From positions 1-8,559 of the forward strand of contig DHFK01000100.1 of the NCBI GenBank assembly GCA_002400365.1: a DNA stretch of 8,559 nucleotides, read 5' to 3'. A model generated the notes under the pieces. It was not told the origin of the DNA, ran no database searches, and saw only the letters and a program-made list of their open reading frames with translations. Shown piece after piece: positions 1 through 5,537 of the stretch (position 1 is the first letter of the stretch; each line of letters opens with the position of its first letter). Origin of the DNA: Anaerolineales bacterium UBA4826 (GTDB lineage Bacteria > Chloroflexota > Anaerolineae > UBA4142). Both the position numbers and the translations under genes were made by a program.

Positions 1-117
1 CGCTTGAACCTGCGCGTCTGGGAACACGTACCCGGCACCCACGCCGCGTACGCGACTCTTGGCGCAGTTGGTTGGCGCGGTTGGCAGGCGGCGGCGTTTC
101 GCACAATCAGTGGTTAG
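1..117 (+). CDS. C-terminal end of an unidentified gene (5' truncated by window)
   Basis: Frame 1 is open from the first base to a TAG at 115-117, giving 38 residues that begin RLNLRVWEHVPG and end FRTISG. The first half of the frame uses mostly G or C at third codon positions, like the real genes here. The stop lies 19 bases before the ANT(6) start, a typical spacing for co-oriented neighbours. I do not recognise the family; the short Trp-rich tail shows no motif I can name. Frame 3 is also open for a stretch and cannot be fully excluded. Confidence 0.4.
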   Translation, partial: RLNLRVWEHVPGTHAAYATLGAVGWRGWQAAAFRTISG

Positions 118-136
118 TTGCCCCACAAGGGAAATC

Positions 137-1006
137 ATGCGCAGCGAACGGGAAATGTACGAACTGATTGTCAATACCGCGCAGAACGACGAGCGCATCC
201 GCGCCGTCCTCCTGAACGGTTCGCGCGCCAACCCCGCTGCGCCGCGCGACATGTTCCAAGACTATGATATCGTCTATCTCGTTACGGAGGTCGCGTCGTT
301 CAGGCACGATCCCCATTGGATCGAACGCTTTGGCGAGTTGATGATCCTGCAACTGCCCGATGACATGCGCGAGCCGCCTCCGAGCGACGACGATCGCTTT
401 GCGTACCTTATGCAGTTTGCCGATGGGAATCGCATTGATCTCACGCTGTGCCCAGTGGCAAAGCGCGACGAACTGGGGCAAGATAGTCTAACCCGTTTGC
501 TCCTCGACAAGGATGGGATCGTCGAACCGCTGGCGCCGCCGAACGAAAGCGACTATTTGCCAAAGCCACCCACCGCAAAAGCATTCGCCGATTGTTGCAA
601 CGAGTTCTGGTGGGTTTGTCCCTACGTGGCAAAAGGGTTGTGGCGACACGAAATCGTCTATGCCAAATACATGCTCGATCAGATCGTGCGCGAGCAACTC
701 GGGAAAATGTTGACCTGGCACATTGGCGTCCAGACCGGGTTTTCGCGCGACCCCGGCAAATTCGGCAAGTACTTGGAGCGATACCTCGAGCCGGAATTAT
801 GGACGATGCTGCAGAAGACCTATTCCGACGCCAGTTACCCGAGCACTTGGGAAGCGCTCGACGCGATGTGCGACCTATTCCGGACGATTGCGCTTGCCGT
901 GGCGCGGCATTTTGGTTTTGCGTATCCTCGCCGCGACGACGCGAAGGTGAGCGCGCACTTGCAACATGTGCGGTTGCTGCCCCGGGATGCCGTCGAGATG
1001 TATTGA
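137..1006 (+). CDS. ANT(6)-type aminoglycoside 6-adenylyltransferase homologue
   Basis: Homologue of streptomycin adenylyltransferases (ANT(6), AadE/AadK type), cytoplasmic enzymes that transfer AMP from ATP to the 6-hydroxyl of streptomycin. The 289-residue protein matches the family end to end by eye. The nucleotidyltransferase motif GSRANP is at about 28-33. FQDYDIVY follows at about 40-47, its Asp42 and Asp44 being the expected metal ligands, and NRIDLTL at about 98-104 supplies the third acid, Asp101. The C-terminal helical half contains CCNEFWWV, YVAKGL, QIVREQL and TGF, also family hallmarks. I chose ATG 137 because AAGGGA (127-132) precedes it and because ANT(6) proteins start MRSE-; the frame is open back to TTG 59, but that Arg-rich extension is not family-like. 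No transposon or integron feature adjoins it, so it looks like a chromosomal homologue. Substrate is inferred from family only. Confidence 0.88.
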   Translation: MRSEREMYELIVNTAQNDERIRAVLLNGSRANPAAPRDMFQDYDIVYLVTEVASFRHDPHWIERFGELMILQLPDDMREPPPSDDDRFAYLMQFADGNRIDLTLCPVAKRDELGQDSLTRLLLDKDGIVEPLAPPNESDYLPKPPTAKAFADCCNEFWWVCPYVAKGLWRHEIVYAKYMLDQIVREQLGKMLTWHIGVQTGFSRDPGKFGKYLERYLEPELWTMLQKTYSDASYPSTWEALDAMCDLFRTIALAVARHFGFAYPRRDDAKVSAHLQHVRLLPRDAVEMY

Positions 1007-1021
1007 TGGAGTAGGGCTTGG

Positions 1022-1037
1022 GGACACAAATTTGTCC
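1022..1037. repeat. Short palindrome ahead of livH
   Basis: GGAC and GTCC flank an exact 10-base palindrome ACAAATTTGT (1026-1035) in the 47-base gap between the ANT(6) gene and livH. No T-run follows, so it is a poor terminator. It could be an operator or a small mobile-type palindrome; the sequence alone does not decide. I see no convincing promoter for livH in this gap. Confidence 0.35.
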
Positions 1038-1053
1038 TACACGGAGAGTATGA

Positions 1054-1950
1054 ATGAACTGGGACCTCTTTCCGCAATTCCTCGCGACCGGTCTCTTGAC
1101 CGGCGGAATCTACGCGCTGATCGCGCTCGGCTTGGTGCTGATCTATAAATCGTCGCGCGTCTTTAATTTCGCGCAAGGGCACATCCTGATGCTCGGCGCG
1201 TTCGTCGCGTGGTGGTTCACCGAGAACCTGGGCTGGTCCATCTGGCTCGCGTTCGGCGCGACGATTGGCGTCGCGGTGCTCGTCGGTCTCTTGATCGAGC
1301 GGCTCGCGCTGCGCCCGCTCATCGGTCAGCCGATTCTCGCGACGGTGATGATGACGCTCGCGCTGTCCCAGGTTCTGCAAGGCGCGGTGATTTTGTTCTT
1401 TGGCGCGAATCAACGCTCGCTCCCGATGATGTTTCCGCTTCAGCCGGTCATTCTCGGCGATGTGCGGCTCAAGTTGAATCTCGTCCTGGCGTTTGGGATG
1501 GCGATGCTCGGGTTCCTGTTGTTCGTGCTTTTCTTTCGCTATACGCGCTGGGGGCTGGCGATGCGCGCCGCGGCGGAAGACCATCAACTCGCGCAGAGCG
1601 TGGGGCTGCGCGTGCCGCGCATCTTTGGCCTCGCGTGGGCGATTGCGAGCGTCGTGGCAATTGTCGGCGGCGTGCTGCTCGCGAGCATCAGCGGCGTCGA
1701 AACGAACCTGGCGATCATCGCGCTGAAAGCGTTTCCGGCGGTGCTGTTCGGCGGACTCGAATCCATTCCCGGCGCGATCATCGGCGGGCTGACCGTCGGC
1801 GTGATCGAAAGTTTGGTGGGCGGCTTGCCGCAAGACGCCGCGTTCCGCGCGCTGCACCTCGGCGACATCGCGCCGTACGTTTTCATGCTGCTCGTTTTGC
1901 TCGTGCGCCCGGATGGATTGTTTGGGTTGAAGAGGATAGAACGAATCTGA
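1054..1950 (+). CDS. livH: HAAT-family ABC transporter permease, LivH type
   Basis: Inner-membrane permease of a branched-chain amino acid type (HAAT) ABC importer, 298 residues, the usual LivH length. The N-terminus runs GLLTGGIYALIALGLVLIYK (13-32), followed by NFAQGHILMLGAF, both characteristic of LivH. Further hydrophobic segments lie near 62-80, 95-117, 142-161, 190-212, 225-255 and 270-288. The cytoplasmic EAA-like loop that contacts the ATPase is at about 162-199, with GLAMRAAAEDHQLAQSVGL at its centre. ATG 1054 has GGAG (1043-1046) at a suitable distance; another ATG at 1050 is out of frame. It is first in the co-directional series livH-livM-receptor-livF-fabH. The substrate cannot be read from the permease; HAAT systems also carry amides, urea, and aromatic or short organic acids. 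Confidence 0.93.
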   Translation: MNWDLFPQFLATGLLTGGIYALIALGLVLIYKSSRVFNFAQGHILMLGAFVAWWFTENLGWSIWLAFGATIGVAVLVGLLIERLALRPLIGQPILATVMMTLALSQVLQGAVILFFGANQRSLPMMFPLQPVILGDVRLKLNLVLAFGMAMLGFLLFVLFFRYTRWGLAMRAAAEDHQLAQSVGLRVPRIFGLAWAIASVVAIVGGVLLASISGVETNLAIIALKAFPAVLFGGLESIPGAIIGGLTVGVIESLVGGLPQDAAFRALHLGDIAPYVFMLLVLLVRPDGLFGLKRIERI

Positions 1951-2031
1951 CCAGATCACAGAACTCAGACGACAGAATACAGACCCAATACTGGTGTCTG
2001 TGGTCTGTCATCTGTGCTCTGTTGTCTTCGG
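1951..2031. repeat. Inverted heptad-repeat element A, livH-livM gap
   Basis: The element starts on the base after the livH stop. Five consecutive 7-base units of form NCAGANN occupy 1951-1985 (first CCAGATC, last ACAGACC). After a short centre come four units of form TCTGTNN at 1997-2024 and a decayed fifth at 2025-2031. In every unit five positions are nearly fixed and two vary. The arms are imperfectly complementary: about 28 of 35 positions pair in a hand alignment with one single-base gap, so RNA could form a long irregular hairpin. There is no T-run. It fills the gap almost to the livM ribosome-binding site. Confidence 0.85.
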
Positions 2032-2036
2032 GGGAG
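2030..2036 (+). promoter_or_regulatory. Unusually close ribosome-binding site of livM
   Basis: GGGGGAG sits only two bases before ATG 2039, closer than the usual 5-9 bases, and directly abuts repeat element A. The short spacing could weaken initiation, or the G-run could pair in a shifted register. The livM start itself is supported by the protein N-terminus. Confidence 0.5.
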
Positions 2037-2038
2037 TT

Positions 2039-3094
2039 ATGGCACTACGCTTTGCTGGCGATTTCGACACCACGTACGCGCACGACATGGCAGTCATCCG
2101 CAATCGCGGACAGTGGGCGCTGACGATCGCGTTCCTGGTCGCGCTGTTCGGCTTGCCGTTCGTCGCCAGCGGCGAAATCCTGGGCATGATCAATCTCATC
2201 GGCATCAGCATCGTCGCCGTGCAGGGGTTGAACATCCTGGTCGGCTACACCGGGCAGATTTCGCTGGGGCAAGCCGCGTTCATGTCGGTCGGCGCGTACA
2301 CCTCCGCGGTGCTCGTGAAAGGCGGCGTGCCGTTCTGGTTCGCGCTGCCGATCGCCGGCTTGGTCGCCGGGCTGGTCGGGCTGCTGTTCGGCTTGCCGTC
2401 GCTGCGGATCAAGGGTTTCTATCTGGCGATGGCGACGCTTGCCGCGCAATTCATCATCCCCTGGTTCTTTCGCAACGTGCGCGCCGATCTCTTTGGCGGG
2501 ATGCCGGGCTTGCGCGTCGCGCCGCCGACGCTGGGCAGCCTCGTTTTCAATTCTCAAGAGACGATGTACTTTCCGATCATCGGCACGGTCGTCGTCTGCA
2601 CGATCATCGCCAAGAACATCGCGCGCACGCGCCTGGGGCGCGCGTTGGTGGCGATTCGCGACAACGATCTTGCCGCCGAAGTGCTTGGCATTCAGCAGTT
2701 CGCGTACAAACTGCGCGCGTTCTTCCTCTGCGCTTTCTACGCCGGCTTGGCGGGTTCGCTCTGGGCGCACTATGCGCGCGCGATCAACCCGGAACAATTT
2801 TCGCTCGTGCAGTCCGTTTGGTATCTGGGCATGGTGATCGTCGGCGGCATGGGCAGCGCGCTGGGCCCGATTCTCGGCACGACCTTTGTGCGCCTGCTGG
2901 ACGAGTTCACGATTCAGTTCAGTCCGATGTTGAGCAAGATTTTTCCCGAAGCGGAAGCGAACATGCTCGCCGCCTTGGGACCGATCGTCTTTGGGCTTGC
3001 CCTGATGCTGTTCCTCGTCTTCGAGCCGCGCGGGCTGGCGCATCGGTGGGAGTTGCTCAAAGCCGCGTGGCGTTTGCGACCGTTCGCACATTAG
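2039..3094 (+). CDS. livM: HAAT-family ABC transporter permease, LivM type
   Basis: Second membrane subunit of the importer, 351 residues. After a soluble N-terminus with DTTYAHDMAVIRNR (10-23), hydrophobic segments begin near residue 27. The LivM hallmarks follow: LNILVGYTGQISLGQAAF (64-81) with VGAYTSA, then LPSLRIKGFYLAMATLA (119-135). The EAA-like loop at about 196-225 contains RALVAIRDNDLAAEVLGI. YLGMVIVGGMGSALGPILG (262-280) and the terminal FEPRGLAHRW are also typical. ATG 2039 is preferred over GTG 1994, whose extra 15 residues are just translated repeat element A, and over Met17, which has no ribosome-binding site. The YxxDMAI/V-R N-terminus is what I remember from LivM proteins encoded beside acyl-CoA ligases, a hint about substrate class but not proof. 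The 88-base gap from livH is filled by a repeat. Confidence 0.92.
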   Translation: MALRFAGDFDTTYAHDMAVIRNRGQWALTIAFLVALFGLPFVASGEILGMINLIGISIVAVQGLNILVGYTGQISLGQAAFMSVGAYTSAVLVKGGVPFWFALPIAGLVAGLVGLLFGLPSLRIKGFYLAMATLAAQFIIPWFFRNVRADLFGGMPGLRVAPPTLGSLVFNSQETMYFPIIGTVVVCTIIAKNIARTRLGRALVAIRDNDLAAEVLGIQQFAYKLRAFFLCAFYAGLAGSLWAHYARAINPEQFSLVQSVWYLGMVIVGGMGSALGPILGTTFVRLLDEFTIQFSPMLSKIFPEAEANMLAALGPIVFGLALMLFLVFEPRGLAHRWELLKAAWRLRPFAH

Positions 3095-3177
3095 AGATTA
3101 GAGGTTAGAAGTTGGAAGGGAGGTGATGCGGTGGGAGACTCGATCTGAAATCTAAAATCTGCAATCTGAAATTCCAG
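3091..3177. repeat. Heptad-repeat element B, livM-receptor gap
   Basis: Left arm: units TTAGAGA, TTAGAGG, TTAGAAG and TTGGAAG in exact 7-base phase at 3091-3118; the first contains the livM stop codon. A G-rich centre runs 3119-3142. Right arm: ATCTGAA, ATCTAAA, ATCTGCA and ATCTGAA at 3143-3170, with a decayed unit ATTCCAG at 3171-3177. The arms are opposed at the core (TTAGA against TCTRA) but pair less well overall than in element A. The element ends exactly where the AAGGAGG ribosome-binding site (3178-3184) begins. It has no T-run and no stable compact stem, so a terminator is unlikely. Confidence 0.8.
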
Positions 3178-3189
3178 AAGGAGGAGGAG
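3178..3189 (+). promoter_or_regulatory. Strong ribosome-binding site of the receptor gene
   Basis: AAGGAGGAGGAG directly precedes ATG 3190; AAGGAGG (3178-3184) leaves a 5-base spacer. It is the strongest ribosome-binding site in the operon, as expected for a receptor needed in excess over the membrane subunits. Confidence 0.75.
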
Positions 3190-4584
3190 ATGAACAGGAT
3201 TATCGTCTTGATCGCATTGGTCGTGCTGGTTGCGTCCGTACTGATGGCGTGTGCGCCTGCGCCAACACCGACGCCGGTGCCGCCGACCAAAGCGCCCGAA
3301 CCAACCAAAGCGCCGCAGCCGACTGTGGCGCCGACCAAGGCGCCCGAGCCAACCAAGGCGCCCGAACCGACCAAAGCACCCGAGCCCACTAAAGCGCCCG
3401 AGCCAACCAAACCGTCGTTACGAACCAAAGCCAACGCGGGTGAAAAGATCACGCTCTTCCACTTTGGCGACATCACGGGTCCGTACGCCGGCATCACCAC
3501 GCCGCTCGTCGGCGGATTCACCGACGGCGTCAAGTGGCTGAACGGCAAGGGCGGCATTCGCGGCGCAGAAGTCACGATCGAATGGGCAGACACTGCCGGC
3601 AAACTGGAGAACGCCATCTCGACGTACAATCGCTTCCGCGAAAAGAAACCGCTCATCATCCAATTGTACGGCTCCGCCGAAACTGAAGCGCTGCGCGACC
3701 GCCTCGCCGAAGACAAGATTCCGGTCATGACCGCCGGCGTGAGCGCCAAGGGCTCCTACCCGCCCGGCTATGTCTACGCGGTGGTGCCGATCTATTCCGA
3801 TCAGTTCGGCTTGTTCATTGATTGGCTCGCGGCGAACTGGAGCAAGGTCAAGCCCGCCAAGGGTCAAAATCCCGATACGCCGACCGTCGCGATCGTCACC
3901 TGGGACACCAGTTACGGTCTGGGCGCGTTGACCGACGAGAGCAAAGCGTATGCCGAGAAGAAAGGCGTCAAGGTCGTCGCCCAGGAACGCTTTACCATGG
4001 GCGCGCCCGACGTGACGACGCAAATCCTCGCGGCGAAAAAAGCCGGCGCGAACGTGATCTACACCAACACGCTGGCGCACGGTCCCGCGCAGATTCTCAA
4101 GGATGCCGTTTCGCTCGGCGTGCGCGACGAGTTCCTGATCGCCGGCGACAACTGGGCGATGGATCTCTCGATGCTCGCGCTGGCGAGCACCGCGTCGGAG
4201 GGCTTTTACGGCGTGCTGCCCAATCTGTATTGGGACGACACCACTCATGCCGGCATCAAAGAGATCGAAGCGCAGTTCAAAGCGAACAATCGCAAGCCGG
4301 CGGAACACAGCGTCGGCTATCTCCTGGCGTTCGCGTTTGTGGACGCGATGCGCGCCTACATCGAAAAGACGATTGATCGCGTCGGCTTTGACGCGCTGAC
4401 CGGCGCCGCGGTGAACGAAACGATGGCGGCGTCCGGCGAACTCAAAGTGATGGACGGCGTGATCACGCTAGATTTCGGCAAGGACAAACGCGCGCCGAGC
4501 AAAGCGCGCATCGTCCAGGTCCAGAAGGGCAAGTTCGTGCCCGTGACCGATTGGCTGACCGCGCCGGATCTGAGACCCAAATAA
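3190..4584 (+). CDS. HAAT-type substrate-binding lipoprotein (type 1 periplasmic-binding fold)
   Basis: Extracytoplasmic receptor of the importer, 464 residues. Residues 1-20 form a lipoprotein signal peptide (MNR, hydrophobic core) ending in lipobox LMAC, so Cys21 should be lipidated and anchor the protein to the membrane outer face. Residues about 22-80 are a Pro/Lys/Thr/Glu linker with repeated KAPEPT units. The folded domain starts near 85 with ITLFHFGDITGPYAGI and continues with GFTDGVKWLNGKGGIRGAEV, the classical opening of LivK-like receptors that search for ligand between two lobes. VAIVTWDTSYGLGA, AAKKAGANVIYTNTLAHGP and EHSVGYLLAFAFVDAMRAYIEKT are later family landmarks. I do not assign livK because the ligand is unknown and the protein is diverged. 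Its position between livM and livF supports the role strongly. Confidence 0.92.
   Translation: MNRIIVLIALVVLVASVLMACAPAPTPTPVPPTKAPEPTKAPQPTVAPTKAPEPTKAPEPTKAPEPTKAPEPTKPSLRTKANAGEKITLFHFGDITGPYAGITTPLVGGFTDGVKWLNGKGGIRGAEVTIEWADTAGKLENAISTYNRFREKKPLIIQLYGSAETEALRDRLAEDKIPVMTAGVSAKGSYPPGYVYAVVPIYSDQFGLFIDWLAANWSKVKPAKGQNPDTPTVAIVTWDTSYGLGALTDESKAYAEKKGVKVVAQERFTMGAPDVTTQILAAKKAGANVIYTNTLAHGPAQILKDAVSLGVRDEFLIAGDNWAMDLSMLALASTASEGFYGVLPNLYWDDTTHAGIKEIEAQFKANNRKPAEHSVGYLLAFAFVDAMRAYIEKTIDRVGFDALTGAAVNETMAASGELKVMDGVITLDFGKDKRAPSKARIVQVQKGKFVPVTDWLTAPDLRPK
3289..3411 (+). repeat. In-frame 18-base tandem repeat encoding a KAPEPT linker
   Basis: Codes residues 34-74 of the receptor lipoprotein. 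KAPEPT occurs at 34-39, 50-55, 56-61, 62-67 and 68-73, with diverged KAPQPT-VAPT between the first two. The DNA copies differ at synonymous third positions, so the repeat is either old or kept varied. The likely role is a flexible spacer between the lipid anchor and the binding domain; copy number could change by slippage without breaking the frame. Confidence 0.85.
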
Positions 4585-4586
4585 CT

Positions 4587-4658
4587 GACAAGGAGACACG
4601 GTGACATGGAGACAAGGAGAAAGTTCTCCTTGTCTCCCCTTCTCCTTGTCACCGTGTC
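4587..4658. repeat. Inverted octad-repeat element C, receptor-livF gap
   Basis: The period here is 8, not 7. Left arm: four GACANGGN units at 4587-4618. Right arm: TCTCCTTG, TCTCCCCT, TCTCCTTG and TCACCGTG at 4625-4656. The core stem is perfect: 14 bases at 4608-4621 are complementary to 4624-4637, with a 2-base centre. Outer arms also match (GACACGGTGACA at 4595-4606 against the complement of 4647-4658) if one extra 8-base unit is looped out on the right. It is the most stable hairpin of the window. It starts three bases after the receptor stop codon, and no T-run follows the stem, so it does not look like an intrinsic terminator. Confidence 0.88.
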
Positions 4659-4669
4659 GGCTGAAATGT

Positions 4670-5464
4670 ATGTTGAAGCTAAACAATATCGAGGTGGTGT
4701 ACAGCGACGTGATCCTCGTCCTGCGCGGCGTCTCGCTCGAAGTGGGCGATGGGCAAATCGTCGCGCTGCTCGGCGCGAATGGCGCGGGCAAGACGACGGC
4801 GCTCAAAGCCATTTCCGGTTTGCTGCGCACCGAACTGGGACAAGTCACGCGCGGCTCGATTGAATTCGACGGCGCGCGGCTGGATCGTTTGGGACCGGAA
4901 GACATCGTCGAGCGCGGGATCGTGCAGGTGCTGGAGGGGCGCCGGCTCTTTGCACATCTGACGACCGAAGAGAATCTGATCACCGGCGCGCTTTCCCGGC
5001 GGAACGGCGCAAGCGTCAAGCGCGATTTGGAGATGGTGTATGATTATTTCCCGCGCCTGCGCGATCTGCGCGGACGCGTGAGCGGCTATCTCTCCGGCGG
5101 CGAACAGCAGATGGTCGTGATCGGACGCGCGCTGATGGCACACCCCAAGGTGATGCTGCTCGACGAGCCATCGCTGGGGCTGGCGCCGCTGATCGTCGAG
5201 GAAATTTTCCAGGTCATCAAGAAAATCAATCAGCAGGAAAAGACCTCCCTCCTGCTCGTCGAGCAAATCGCGCAAGCCGCGCTCGGCATCGCCGACTATG
5301 GCTATGTGATGGAGTCGGGTCGCGTTGTCTTGGATGGTCCCGCCGACAAACTGCGCGACAACGAAGACATCAAGGAATTCTATCTCGGGCTGACCCAACT
5401 CGGCGAGCGCAAGAGTTACCGTGAGGTAAAGCACTACAAGCGGAGAAAGCGATGGCTGGGGTGA
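4670..5464 (+). CDS. livF: HAAT-family ABC transporter ATPase, LivF type, with basic C-terminal tail
   Basis: Cytoplasmic ATPase that powers the importer, 264 residues. Motifs: Walker A GANGAGKTT (35-43), Q-loop Gln86, signature LSGGEQQ (141-147), Walker B VMLLDEP (161-167) with catalytic Glu166. The switch position reads LLVEQ with Gln199 where many ABC ATPases have His, as is usual in LivF. IADYGYVMESGRVVLDG (207-223) is also LivF-like. LivF proteins are commonly about 235 residues; here a tail from about 240 adds GERKSYREVKHYKRRKRWLG, strongly basic. ATG 4670 begins MLKLNNIEVVYSDV, the family N-terminus. The frame is open upstream to GTG 4601, but that part is only element C. No Shine-Dalgarno sequence is visible before 4670. 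A LivG partner is missing from the window. Confidence 0.92.
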   Translation: MLKLNNIEVVYSDVILVLRGVSLEVGDGQIVALLGANGAGKTTALKAISGLLRTELGQVTRGSIEFDGARLDRLGPEDIVERGIVQVLEGRRLFAHLTTEENLITGALSRRNGASVKRDLEMVYDYFPRLRDLRGRVSGYLSGGEQQMVVIGRALMAHPKVMLLDEPSLGLAPLIVEEIFQVIKKINQQEKTSLLLVEQIAQAALGIADYGYVMESGRVVLDGPADKLRDNEDIKEFYLGLTQLGERKSYREVKHYKRRKRWLG

Positions 5465-5469
5465 ATCAA

Positions 5470-5532
5470 GCAGGCAGTTATCAGCAGGCAGAGCACAAGA
5501 TGCTGCCTGCTTGCGACTGCCTGCTGCCTGCT
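5470..5532. repeat. Inverted heptad-repeat element D, livF-fabH gap
   Basis: Nine units in exact 7-base phase fill 5470-5532. GCAGGCA is at 5470-5476 and 5484-5490. GCCTGCT is at 5505-5511, 5519-5525 and 5526-5532. Diverged units lie between: GTTATCA, GAGCACA, AGATGCT and TGCGACT. The left and right words are complementary, so alternating conserved units can pair as two 9-base blocks (AGCAGGCAG) separated by mismatched 5-base pieces. The element starts five bases after the livF stop and ends five bases before the fabH start, leaving no room for a ribosome-binding site. Confidence 0.87.
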
Positions 5533-5537
5533 AATCT

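Noticed and set aside
59..136. TTG start at 59 for the ANT(6) gene
   Set aside because: The added 26 residues are Arg-rich and not family-like, whereas ATG 137 has a ribosome-binding site and gives the usual MRSE N-terminus. The region also codes the end of the upstream gene.
835..1959. 374-codon open frame on the minus strand across livH, and a 348-codon one at 2045-3091 across livM
   Set aside because: Both lie opposite genes with clear family motifs, and their products are Arg/Gln/His-rich low-complexity, as expected of antisense frames in G+C-rich coding DNA.
1994..2038. GTG 1994 as livM start
   Set aside because: The extra 15 residues are just the right arm of repeat element A in translation.
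4608..4637. Element C as a rho-independent terminator
   Set aside because: The stem is strong but no T-run follows, and it sits between two subunit genes of one transporter.
4601..4669. GTG 4601 as livF start
   Set aside because: The extra 23 residues are a translation of repeat element C, and LivF proteins begin at the equivalent of ATG 4670.
5470..5532. Element D (and A-C) as CRISPR arrays or REP/BIME copies
   Set aside because: Units are 7-8 bases with no spacers, far shorter than CRISPR repeats, and the four elements share no sequence as dispersed REP copies would.
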